Shown: piece after piece, positions 26,530 through 34,038 of the stretch
Layout of the letters: the number at the start of each line of letters is the position of its first letter
How positions within the stretch are numbered: position 1 is the first letter of the stretch
Assembly (NCBI RefSeq): GCF_900101495.1
Contig: NZ_FMUS01000028.1
Coordinates: 1 to 64,000 of the forward strand
Origin: Alkaliphilus peptidifermentans DSM 18978
Lineage (GTDB): Bacteria; Bacillota; Clostridia; Peptostreptococcales; Natronincolaceae
DNA length: 64,000 nt
Direction: 5' to 3'
Made by a program: the position numbers and the translations under genes
The notes under the pieces: model-generated
Seen by the model: only the letters and a program-made list of their open reading frames with translations
Told to the model about the DNA's origin: nothing
Database searches by the model: none

Positions 26530-27651
26530 ATGGCTAAAAAAAAGCAATTAACAGTACATAATAAATCAGATAAGCCTGATAATATAGTTACTTCTGAGCA
26601 TAAAACCATTGAGGATTGTTTAGAAATTGAAGCTCAGCTACCACGATTTATGCGGGATTTCTTTATATATTTAAAAAATGCTGTTGCCCTATCAACACGT
26701 CTTGCTTACTTAAATGATATTCTATTTTTTTGTAAGTACTTAATCGCAGATAATACTATAACCTCTGCTAAAAAGGTTTCTGATATTACTATTGATGAAT
26801 TTAATAATATAACAGCTAGGGATGTTAATTATTTTATTGGAGAATACTGTACCCGTTATATTATAGAAAGTCAGACTAGTATCAAAGTAGTAGAAAATCA
26901 TAACCGTGCCCTAGCAAGAAAAAAGTCCTCCCTTTCTGTTTTATTTAAATATCTATATCGTGATGAGAAAATTAAGAATAATATAATAGACGGGTTAAAT
27001 CCCATACGCCTGCCAAAGCCCCAACCAGATGCAATTAAGCGTCTTGAGATTGATGAAGTAGCAAGGCTTTTAGATGTTATTGATAGTGGAACAGTTTTTA
27101 CTGACAAGGAAAAAGTCTACTGGGAAAAAACTAGACTTAGAGATCGGGCTATAATACTTTTATTTGTGACCTACGGCCTTCGTTTAAGCGAATTAAACCA
27201 GTTAAACATTTCTTCCTTTAATTTTAGTCGAGGTGAGTTTAAAATTTATAGAAAACGAGGTAAAGAGGTTCTGATGCCTATTAATCGTACCTGCGAGAAG
27301 GTTGTTAAGGAATATGTATCCTTAGAAAGACCAAAATCAGAAGTCCTGGATGATGAAAATAAGGATGCGCTTTTCTTATCCATTCAAAGGACTAGAATGA
27401 CCCCCAGAGCAATTCGTAACTTGGTAAAGAAGTATACTTCATATGTATTAGGAACAACTTCAGATAATGGTTACAGTCCCCATAAACTGAGGGCAACTGC
27501 TGCAACATCGTTGATACAACAGGGCTTTTCAATATATGATGTGCAAAACTTATTAGATCACGATAATGTTACAACCACCCAGTTATATGCTGCCCACAAG
27601 AAAAATGTAAAGCGAGAAATTGTTAATAATTTTGAATGGATAGATGAATAA
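26530..27651 (+). CDS. Tyrosine recombinase (XerC/XerD-like)
   Basis: A 373-residue site-specific recombinase. An N-terminal SAM-like core-binding domain (about 45-165) precedes the catalytic domain. The active-site set is visible: Arg in YGLRLSEL, Lys in YRKRGKEV, HKLR in SPHKLRATAAT, His in LLDHDNVTTTQLYAAH and the final Tyr in the same segment. No attachment sites, excisionase or phage genes are nearby, so a resident chromosomal role (dimer resolution type) is more likely than a mobile one. The N-terminal ~40 residues are extra compared with XerC/D. It ends 92 bp before lexA. Confidence 0.88.
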   Translation: MAKKKQLTVHNKSDKPDNIVTSEHKTIEDCLEIEAQLPRFMRDFFIYLKNAVALSTRLAYLNDILFFCKYLIADNTITSAKKVSDITIDEFNNITARDVNYFIGEYCTRYIIESQTSIKVVENHNRALARKKSSLSVLFKYLYRDEKIKNNIIDGLNPIRLPKPQPDAIKRLEIDEVARLLDVIDSGTVFTDKEKVYWEKTRLRDRAIILLFVTYGLRLSELNQLNISSFNFSRGEFKIYRKRGKEVLMPINRTCEKVVKEYVSLERPKSEVLDDENKDALFLSIQRTRMTPRAIRNLVKKYTSYVLGTTSDNGYSPHKLRATAATSLIQQGFSIYDVQNLLDHDNVTTTQLYAAHKKNVKREIVNNFEWIDE

Positions 27652-27664
27652 TTCTCCAAAAAAC

Positions 27665-27678
27665 CGAACGAATGTTTG
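27665..27678. promoter_or_regulatory. LexA (SOS) box of lexA
   Basis: CGAACGAATGTTTG matches the Gram-positive CGAACNNNNGTTYG consensus. It overlaps the -35 element of the lexA promoter, indicating autorepression. Confidence 0.9.
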
Positions 27679-27704
27679 TATTTTTACTAATAATGTGTTA
27701 TAAT
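27676..27704 (+). promoter_or_regulatory. lexA promoter
   Basis: -35 TTGTAT and -10 TATAAT are separated by exactly 17 bp. The lexA start is 39 bp after the -10. Confidence 0.8.
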
Positions 27705-27742
27705 TATGGAAAATAAATTACAAATTAGAGAGGAGCTCTCCA

Positions 27743-28372
27743 ATGTATGAAGATTTAAGCAGTAAGCAGGTTGAGATACTTAAATATATGAAGAGCCAAA
27801 TAAATCAAAAGGGTTATCCACCGTCGGTTAGAGAAATATGTGAAGCGGTTGCCTTAAGGTCTACCTCTACTGTCCATGGACATCTTTCAAAGCTGGAAAC
27901 TAAGGGATATATCAGACGTGATGCAACTAAACCAAGAGCGATAGAAATCTTAACTGATGATCATAATGAAGATTACTCATATCATAAGGAAATGGTTAAC
28001 ATTCCTATTATAGGTAAAGTGACCGCTGGTGAACCTATTTTAGCAGTAGAAAATATCGAGGATTCCTTTCCAATGCCCTTAGATTTTGTAGGTCATGAAA
28101 ACCATAAACTATTTATGTTAACCATCCGAGGCGATAGCATGATTGAAGCGGGAATAATGGATAATGACTATGTAATAGTTCGACAGCAACCAGTGGCTAC
28201 TAATGGCGATATAGTTGTTGCTTTAATGGAGGATGGTGCTACAGTTAAACGTTTTTATCGCGAGAAGGATTATATAAGGTTACAACCTGAAAATAGTTCT
28301 ATGGAACCTATTATAGTTAAAGATGTGTCCATCTTAGGAAAAGTAGTAGGTGTTTTTAGGAAAATTCAATAA
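27743..28372 (+). CDS. lexA: LexA SOS repressor
   Basis: A 209-residue repressor of the SOS response. A winged helix-turn-helix lies at about 1-65 ([21 protein letters not shown]). The C-terminal S24 peptidase domain carries the self-cleavage site Ala95-Gly96 in VTAGEP, the nucleophile Ser132 in RGDSM and the base Lys169 in GATVKRF. Activated RecA would trigger cleavage. A perfect LexA box overlaps its own promoter, and a second box lies at 42177 before a micro-gene. Ribosome site GAGAGGAG. Confidence 0.97.
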   Translation: MYEDLSSKQVEILKYMKSQINQKGYPPSVREICEAVALRSTSTVHGHLSKLETKGYIRRDATKPRAIEILTDDHNEDYSYHKEMVNIPIIGKVTAGEPILAVENIEDSFPMPLDFVGHENHKLFMLTIRGDSMIEAGIMDNDYVIVRQQPVATNGDIVVALMEDGATVKRFYREKDYIRLQPENSSMEPIIVKDVSILGKVVGVFRKIQ

Positions 28373-28473
28373 AAATTCTACCATGTCTACACACTCTATT
28401 ATAAAAATAATGTTAAATCACTAGATGATTACAACTAATATTATGCTATAATTTATTTGGGGGAGTTGATCTT

Positions 28474-28917
28474 TTGGAGGATAAAATATTTAATTTAATG
28501 GAAAAGATGTATGTTGAGTTAAGTACTAAAATTGATACTATGGATAATAAAATTACTACTATGGATAAACGTTTTGATACTATTGATAGTAAGATTGATT
28601 CCATGGATAAGCGTTTTGATAGTATTGATAGTAGAATTGACTCCATGGATAAACGGTTTGATAGTATTGATAGAAGAATTGATTCCATGGATAATAGAAT
28701 TGATAGTATTGAAAATAAAATGGAAGCAGGCTTTCATAAAGTCAATCAAGATTTAACTCGATTGGAAAATAAGATGGATGAGAACCATAGTGCTCTATAT
28801 GACGGCTATATGCAGAGTATCGAAGGTTTAAATGTATTAAACGAAAAAGTTGATAAACTAACCGAACAAGTAGAACATCAAGAGATAAAACTACAGGTTA
28901 TTAAAGGTTCAAAATAA
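28474..28917 (+). CDS. Coiled-coil protein with 14-residue tandem repeats
   Basis: A 147-residue hydrophilic protein with no known domain. Residues about 20-85 repeat MDKRFDSIDSRIDS with hydrophobic residues at heptad spacing, so a long parallel coiled coil is expected. The DNA beneath is a 42-bp tandem repeat. The start is TTG 28474 after GGGGGAG. A TATAAT sits about 27 bp upstream. Similar repeat proteins occur widely in Firmicutes without assigned role. A terminator follows. Expression is likely but function is unknown. Confidence 0.75.
   Translation: MEDKIFNLMEKMYVELSTKIDTMDNKITTMDKRFDTIDSKIDSMDKRFDSIDSRIDSMDKRFDSIDRRIDSMDNRIDSIENKMEAGFHKVNQDLTRLENKMDENHSALYDGYMQSIEGLNVLNEKVDKLTEQVEHQEIKLQVIKGSK
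28561..28713 (+). repeat. 42-bp tandem repeat inside the coiled-coil gene, about 3.6 copies
   Basis: Units begin ATGGATAA at 28561, 28603, 28645 and 28687, exactly 42 bp apart, with a half unit at 28540. The copies are nearly identical, so copy number could vary between strains while keeping frame. Confidence 0.9.
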
Positions 28918-28921
28918 ATTG

Positions 28922-28948
28922 CCACCAGCCCCGAAGCTGGTGGTTTCT
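28922..28948. terminator. Terminator between convergent genes
   Basis: Stem CCACCAGC / GCTGGTGG with a CCCGAA loop, followed by TTTC. It lies between the coiled-coil gene and the opposing ynbB-like gene. Confidence 0.75.
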
Positions 28949-28997
28949 ATTATTCCTTTTTAATTAATGCTTTTTTAATCATTCACATAATTATTTA

Positions 28998-30284
28998 CTA
29001 ATTACCTTCAGAAAGATTTACAATATTTTGCAAAGCTTTTATTGCTCCCAGCTTTGCATGTTCATAGGTTAAGCCACCCTGATAGTATACTATATATGGA
29101 GGCTTAATAGGCGCATCTGCACTTAGCTCGATTGAAGATCCTTGAACAAAGGCACCTGCAGCCATAATTACTGGTACATCATAACCGGGCATATCCCACG
29201 GCTCAGGTTTAACAAATGAGTCCACCGGTGCCGCCTCTTGAATACCTTTGCAAAAAGCCAATACCTTCCCTTCATCCGCCAGCTCAATAGCTTGAATAAT
29301 GTCACTTCTTTTATGATTGTAATTTGGCATTACTCTATAGCCAGCATCACTAAAAAGCTTAGCACAAAAGATAGCACCCTTTATCGCTTCACATACAACA
29401 TGGGGGGCAATAAAAAGACCATGAAACATGGACCTTGAAGTTCCAAAGGTTAAACCACACTCTTTCCCTATTCCTGGTGATGTCATTCTGTATGATATCA
29501 ATTCTATTAAATCTTTATTACCAACAATATATCCTCCAGCTAAGGCCAGTCCGCCTCCAGGGTTCTTAATTAGAGATCCAGCAATTAAATCGGCTCCCAC
29601 CTCTGTAGGTTCTTTAGTTTCTAAAAATTCTCCATAACAGTTATCAACCATGCATATGATGTTGGCGTTTTTGGCCTTTGCTATATTGACTATTCTTTCA
29701 ATTGTTGCAATGTCTACTGCTTTTCTAAAACCATAGCCTGTAGAACGTTGTATATAAACCAGGGTTGTTTTTTTATTAATAGTTGCTTCTATTTCTTTGA
29801 AATCAACTTCTCCATTATCTAAAAAATCAATCTGGTTATATATTACTCCAAGTTTTTTTAAGCTTAATGGATAGTTTCCTCTTATACCTATTAATTCATC
29901 AAGGGTATCGTAGGGCTTACCGGTTACAGAAATCATCTCATCCCCTGGCTTTAGGAGTCCAGATAAGCATAGGGTTAGGGCATGGGTTCCATTTACAATA
30001 GTGGGCCGTACAATGGCGTCTTGACCGCCAAACACTCTACTATATACCTCCTCCAGCTTTTCTCTTCCTAAATCATTGTAGCCGTAGCCAGTTGTCCATT
30101 GAAAATGCTGGTCACTTAGTCTCGATTCCTGCATTGCTCTAAGTACTTTATATTGATTAAATTCTTTAATTTTGTCCAACTCTTTAAACTCTTGTTCAAC
30201 TGTGGCCTCAGCTTGTTTAACCTTTTCAATGATATCCTGGCTAATTCCAAAAAGCTGTTGTAACATATGTTGACTTTGTTCCAT
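28998..30284 (-). CDS. ynbB: PLP-dependent methionine gamma-lyase-like protein (aluminium resistance/YnbB family)
   Basis: A 428-residue fold-type-I PLP enzyme of the so-called aluminium-resistance family. Conserved parts are VRPTIVNGTHALTLCL, SVTGKPYDTLDELIG, the cofactor aspartate in CMVDNCYGEF and the Schiff-base lysine in GSLIKNPGGGLALAGGY. It is annotated as a probable cystathionine or methionine gamma-lyase, but the real substrate is uncertain. In Firmicutes it commonly lies near hfq and miaA, as here. The start codon overlaps the stop of the upstream small gene (TAATG). Confidence 0.88.
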   Translation of the reverse strand: MEQSQHMLQQLFGISQDIIEKVKQAEATVEQEFKELDKIKEFNQYKVLRAMQESRLSDQHFQWTTGYGYNDLGREKLEEVYSRVFGGQDAIVRPTIVNGTHALTLCLSGLLKPGDEMISVTGKPYDTLDELIGIRGNYPLSLKKLGVIYNQIDFLDNGEVDFKEIEATINKKTTLVYIQRSTGYGFRKAVDIATIERIVNIAKAKNANIICMVDNCYGEFLETKEPTEVGADLIAGSLIKNPGGGLALAGGYIVGNKDLIELISYRMTSPGIGKECGLTFGTSRSMFHGLFIAPHVVCEAIKGAIFCAKLFSDAGYRVMPNYNHKRSDIIQAIELADEGKVLAFCKGIQEAAPVDSFVKPEPWDMPGYDVPVIMAAGAFVQGSSIELSADAPIKPPYIVYYQGGLTYEHAKLGAIKALQNIVNLSEGN

Positions 30285-30481
30285 TAATTCTTCTCCTCCA
30301 CCTCTGTTGTTTTAATATTACAAATGGGGCATTTCTTCTTTTGATAAAGCTCTATCTTAAGTGCAATTGGTATGTAGTCCATAGCCTTTTGAAATCCTTC
30401 CTTTTGACCAATTTTCCTACCTATAACATATCCTAATAATACCATTAACAAGCCGAAAATAACAATAGTTCCATATAGCAT
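30284..30481 (-). CDS. Small membrane protein with a CPIC motif
   Basis: A 65-residue protein with one transmembrane helix near the N-terminus (residues 2-22), a basic stretch (GRKIGQKEG) and a CPIC pair at about residues 51-54. A single CxxC could bind metal in a dimer or act in redox. I do not recognise the family. It is translationally coupled to ynbB by one-base overlap and follows the membrane-protein gene by 10 bp. Confidence 0.7.
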   Translation of the reverse strand: MLYGTIVIFGLLMVLLGYVIGRKIGQKEGFQKAMDYIPIALKIELYQKKKCPICNIKTTEVEEKN

Positions 30482-30491
30482 TATACCCCTC

Positions 30492-31052
30492 CTACCTTCT
30501 GGAATACAAGTAATTTATAAAAATTGCTACGGGTAATATTATAAGAGTATTAATCCAGTTTAGCATTATTGCAGCAACCAGTAGTATTAAAATAAAGATT
30601 ATAACCTCACCCTTACCAAACTTTACGGCGTAATTCTTAAAGCTATATTTCTTATCATAATTAAAATCAACAATGTCATCCAATAGCTGAATTGTAAAAA
30701 TTAGAATTAATGCATGGATAAAAATATCTATTGGGACAAATAAAGTATTAATAATTATTAAAATAATTATTTCTTGATATGATTTTAATCCAAAGGGAAG
30801 CCTTTGCAGAGGAATTTGAAACATACCAATGATATAAGCTGCAGTAAATAATGAGAAGGAATAATAAGTATCCAGCATCATTGCCAATGCTAAAAATAAG
30901 AGGCAATAGGGCAGCTTACAGTCAAATATGTTTAGAAGCTTTTTTTTATCGATTGCAGCTTCTTCTTTAAAGTCAACTTCATCATCTAGCCATTTAATTA
31001 CGAATCCAATTAATAACACCGCTATATATCTTTTAAAGATTTCTACCCACAA
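30492..31052 (-). CDS. Integral membrane protein with two LDDxVDF motifs (UbiA-like?)
   Basis: A 186-residue protein with five or six hydrophobic helices. Two aspartate motifs, WLDDEVDF (near residue 21) and LLDDIVDFNYDK (near 122), recall the DDxxD metal-diphosphate sites of UbiA prenyltransferases, but the protein is shorter than UbiA (about 280-300). I cannot assign a function. It starts at TTG 31052 inside the end of the GTPase gene (20-bp overlap), with the GAGGTGAG site in that coding sequence. Confidence 0.65.
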   Translation of the reverse strand: MWVEIFKRYIAVLLIGFVIKWLDDEVDFKEEAAIDKKKLLNIFDCKLPYCLLFLALAMMLDTYYSFSLFTAAYIIGMFQIPLQRLPFGLKSYQEIIILIIINTLFVPIDIFIHALILIFTIQLLDDIVDFNYDKKYSFKNYAVKFGKGEVIIFILILLVAAIMLNWINTLIILPVAIFINYLYSRR

Positions 31053-31638
31053 ACATTCTCACCTCTTTAAAACCCATTCCACTTACTGAGGAAATAGGGA
31101 TTATATAGGAATCATAATACTTATTTTTAAGCAGCTCATACCCCTTTTTACTTCCTTCTAAATCCATTTTGTTTGAGAGGATACAATAGCTACTTTTTGA
31201 CTTGCAATATCTATTAATTTGATCATCGATAAGACTAATGGAATTGATTTCTCTCAAAAATATACTGGAGGCATCAATTACATGTAGAATAATATTAGTT
31301 TCTTCTAATGCTTTTATAGTAGCAGTCATTGAACTACGAATGTCCTCATTATCACTAATGCCATCTATCAATCCACTAGAGTCTAGAAGCTTAAAGCTCT
31401 GAAATCCTTTATAAATTGGAATCGACAGATTTATTTCACAGATGTCTTTGGTCTTAAAAGGGGTTTGACTTATTAAGTATTTCTTAGCTAATTCAATGGA
31501 ATATTCTTTGTGTATAATCCTACCTTCCACATCCTTAAAGTTTAACTCACATTTGTAAACCCCTAAGTAGGAAGCAAAATTAAGAAAGAAGGAAGTCTTA
31601 CCAACATTGGGTTTTCCAACTAAGAGACAGTGTTTCAT
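31033..31638 (-). CDS. Small Era-like GTP-binding protein
   Basis: A 201-residue GTPase with G1 VGKPNVGKTS, G3 LLDSSGL (unusual DSSG instead of DxxG), G4 LSNKMD and G5-like SSVSG. The fold resembles FeoB-N or Era without extra domains. The start is ATG 31638 because GGTGAT lies just upstream; an ATG 21 bases earlier is less well placed. It is coupled to the membrane protein gene, so it may regulate that protein. Function is unknown. Confidence 0.78.
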   Translation of the reverse strand: MKHCLLVGKPNVGKTSFFLNFASYLGVYKCELNFKDVEGRIIHKEYSIELAKKYLISQTPFKTKDICEINLSIPIYKGFQSFKLLDSSGLIDGISDNEDIRSSMTATIKALEETNIILHVIDASSIFLREINSISLIDDQINRYCKSKSSYCILSNKMDLEGSKKGYELLKNKYYDSYIIPISSVSGMGFKEVRMFVGRNL

Positions 31639-31704
31639 ATTATCACCATCCATATGCAATTAGTACAATCCTTGATGCTAAAGCATATGCAACTTTAATA
31701 AAAA

Positions 31705-31756
31705 GAATGACATAAATTACTCTCATATATAGTAATGAGAGTAACCTATGTCATTC
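31705..31756 (-). terminator. Long-stem terminator after spoVK
   Basis: About 20 bp pair GAATGACATA...TTACTCTCA with TGAGAGTAA...TATGTCATTC, and on the minus strand TTTTTATT follows. The stem includes the last codons of spoVK. Confidence 0.85.
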
Positions 31757-32695
31757 AAAATCTTCTCTTGTTAGCATCATTAATTCTTGGATTGAGCATT
31801 CATCTCTATTTTTTAGTCTAACTGCTTGTCTTCTTATAGCCTTTTCTATAAGATTTCTAACAAGACGCGCGTTACCGGAGTGTAACCCATCCCTCATTCT
31901 TTTTTGAGCCAAAAGTTGAAATAGCTTTGCTTTTGCTGAAATAGATAATAAATACTGTCTACATTCTATCATTAAATCTGCTATTTCAACCAGCTCTTCA
32001 ATTGTGTAATCTTCAAAATCCATATGTATAGGAAATCTAGATTTTAGTCCAGGATTAACCCGTAAAAAATTATCCATTTCCTCTTGATATCCAGCAAGAA
32101 TAAGAATTAAATTATCCTTATGATCCTCCATTCCCTTTACAAGGGCATCAATCGCTTCCTTGCCAAAGTCCTTTTCTCCACCTCTAGCAAGAGAGTAGGC
32201 CTCATCAATAAAGATGATACCACCTATGCCCTTTCTAATTTGCTCCCTTACCTTCTGTGCAGTATGACCTATGTATTCGCCAACTAGATCTGCCCGTTCA
32301 ATCTCTATTAGATGTCCATTCTCTAATATTCCTTTTGCTTTTAGAATTTTCCCTAGTAGTCGTGCCACAGTAGTTTTTCCTGTACCTGGATTTCCTTTGA
32401 AAATCATATGCATTGCCATTGGTTGTGCCTGCAATCCGTTTTCTTTTCTTTTCTTTTGCATATCTGTATAGGCTAAAACTTCATTAACAAGAGATTTTAC
32501 ATTATTTAGCCCAATAAGCTTATCCAATTCTTTTAATATACTCTCAAGGGAAGCTTCGTCATTAACATCCTTTGAATCAACAGCAGCTTTTTCTTTTTCA
32601 TAAAATAGGCTGTCAAAAAATTCATTGGTTGATAATCTTCCTGATTCTAATGAATTGTACTTTTCCTGTAAAGAATATATGACCCTTCTTTTCAT
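31751..32695 (-). CDS. spoVK: AAA+ ATPase, stage V sporulation protein K
   Basis: A 314-residue CbxX/CfxQ-type AAA+ ATPase. Walker A is GNPGTGKTTVARLL, Walker B is GIIFIDEAYSL, and sensor and arginine-finger segments LAGYQEEMDNFLRVNPGLKSRFP follow. SpoVK acts in the mother cell during spore maturation; the sequence is also like rubisco-activase relatives, but this gene position next to hfq-miaA is the spoVK one. GAGGTGAT precedes the ATG. It indicates a spore-forming lineage. Confidence 0.88.
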   Translation of the reverse strand: MKRRVIYSLQEKYNSLESGRLSTNEFFDSLFYEKEKAAVDSKDVNDEASLESILKELDKLIGLNNVKSLVNEVLAYTDMQKKRKENGLQAQPMAMHMIFKGNPGTGKTTVARLLGKILKAKGILENGHLIEIERADLVGEYIGHTAQKVREQIRKGIGGIIFIDEAYSLARGGEKDFGKEAIDALVKGMEDHKDNLILILAGYQEEMDNFLRVNPGLKSRFPIHMDFEDYTIEELVEIADLMIECRQYLLSISAKAKLFQLLAQKRMRDGLHSGNARLVRNLIEKAIRRQAVRLKNRDECSIQELMMLTREDFE

Positions 32696-32756
32696 CGAAT
32701 CACCTCAGAAAAAAATGCTATTCTATCATATTCACAAAGCTTCAAAAACGTGACAA

Positions 32757-32783
32757 AAAACCGCCATAATAATATAGCGGTTA
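32757..32783 (-). terminator. Terminator after hfq
   Basis: On the minus strand AACCGCTA / TGGCGGTT with an AT loop, then TTTTTT. Confidence 0.9.
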
Positions 32784-32815
32784 TAGTTTGTAGCCAAATA
32801 CTGATATGCTCAAAA

Positions 32816-33046
32816 CTACATTTTGTTATTGGTTAGGTTTACAGCAGTAGCTGGTGAAATTGTTGATACTGCATGCTTGTAAATCAACTGTTGCTTTCCA
32901 TCAGAGTCTAAAACAATAGTATAGTTATCAAATCCTTTTACAAAACCCTTCAGCTGAAACCCATTTACTAAATATATTGTAATAGGAATGCTTTCCTTTC
33001 GGACTTGATTCAAAAAAACATCCTGCAGGTTAATGGTATTTTTCAT
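32816..33046 (-). CDS. hfq: RNA chaperone Hfq
   Basis: A 76-residue Sm-like protein. It has the Sm1 segment [28 protein letters not shown] (core VNGFQLKG) and the Sm2 motif IYKHAVSTI, which is the YKHA signature of bacterial Hfq. It forms a hexamer that helps small RNAs pair with mRNAs. It follows miaA by 27 bp, the classic miaA-hfq order. Confidence 0.96.
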   Translation of the reverse strand: MKNTINLQDVFLNQVRKESIPITIYLVNGFQLKGFVKGFDNYTIVLDSDGKQQLIYKHAVSTISPATAVNLTNNKM

Positions 33047-33073
33047 GCTATGCCCTCCTCATAATAATATTAT

Positions 33074-34024
33074 TTAGGTATTCGATATGAAGTAAAAATG
33101 TCCTTCTACCTCTTTAAGAATATCTTTAAATAATTTTTCTTCAGTAGGATATTCACTTAAATTATACCAGTTGACAGCTTCATATCTTCTAAACCAAGTT
33201 AATTGTCTCTTGGCATATCGTCTTGTATCTCGCTTCAATGTTTCAATTGCTGCATCTAGACTATACTCGCCTTTTAAATATCCTATAATTTCCTTATAAC
33301 CTAAACCTTTGAAAGCAGTCAAATCCCTTGAATATCCTTTATCTAAAAGGAACTGTACCTCTTCAACTAGTCCCTGTTTTACCATTATATCAACTCTTTG
33401 GTTAATTCTATCGTATAATTCCTCTCTATCTCTTGTCAAACCTATAATATAGAAGTCATAATCATTATTTAGAGTAATATCTTCACTGAAATCACCCATG
33501 TTTTCGCCCCCTTCATAATTAACTTCAAGGGCTCTAATTACACGTTTAACATTATTGGGATGAATTCTTACAGCAGCCGCAGGGTCTATTTCCTTTAGCT
33601 TACTGTGTAGATGCAGATTACCCTTAGTCCTTGCTTCATCCTCCAGCTGTGAACGAAGCTTCCAATTAGAAATAGTATTGGTAAAATCCATATTGTATAT
33701 CAGGGAATTAAAATATAGACCTGTACCTCCAACAAGAATAGGTAATTTGTTTTTAGCATGGATTTCTATTATTTTATTTTTTGCTTGATGTTGAAAATCT
33801 GCTACAGAAAACTCCTCATCGGGATAAACAATATCTAATAAATGATGGGGTATACCATCCTGCTCTTCTAAAGAGGGCTTAGCTGTTCCAATGTTCATAT
33901 GATGGTAAATCTGCATTGAGTCAGCTGATATTATTTCACCATTTAAGCTTTGTGCTATATTTATTGAAGTATCAGTTTTCCCTACAGCTGTAGGCCCAAA
34001 TATCATTAATACTTTTGGTTTCAA
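33074..34024 (-). CDS. miaA: tRNA dimethylallyltransferase
   Basis: A 316-residue enzyme that adds a dimethylallyl group to A37 of tRNAs reading U-starting codons. It shows the P-loop FGPTAVGKTDTSI, the DSMQIYHHMNIGTAKP motif and the tRNA-binding AFKGLGYKEIIGYL region plus RRYAKRQLTWFRR. Its product is the substrate of MiaB, encoded upstream in the same cluster. It follows mutL by 14 bp. Confidence 0.96.
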   Translation of the reverse strand: MKPKVLMIFGPTAVGKTDTSINIAQSLNGEIISADSMQIYHHMNIGTAKPSLEEQDGIPHHLLDIVYPDEEFSVADFQHQAKNKIIEIHAKNKLPILVGGTGLYFNSLIYNMDFTNTISNWKLRSQLEDEARTKGNLHLHSKLKEIDPAAAVRIHPNNVKRVIRALEVNYEGGENMGDFSEDITLNNDYDFYIIGLTRDREELYDRINQRVDIMVKQGLVEEVQFLLDKGYSRDLTAFKGLGYKEIIGYLKGEYSLDAAIETLKRDTRRYAKRQLTWFRRYEAVNWYNLSEYPTEEKLFKDILKEVEGHFYFISNT

Positions 34025-34038
34025 GATTTCACTCCCTT

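Noticed and set aside
26530-27651. Tyrosine recombinase as part of a prophage or integrative element
   Set aside because: No att-like repeats, tRNA target, excisionase or phage genes nearby; neighbours are chromosomal housekeeping genes.
28446-28749. Several frames and repeats at the coiled-coil gene that could suggest a CRISPR array
   Set aside because: The 42-bp units are contiguous with no spacers and encode a regular coiled coil in one frame; the other frames are shadows.
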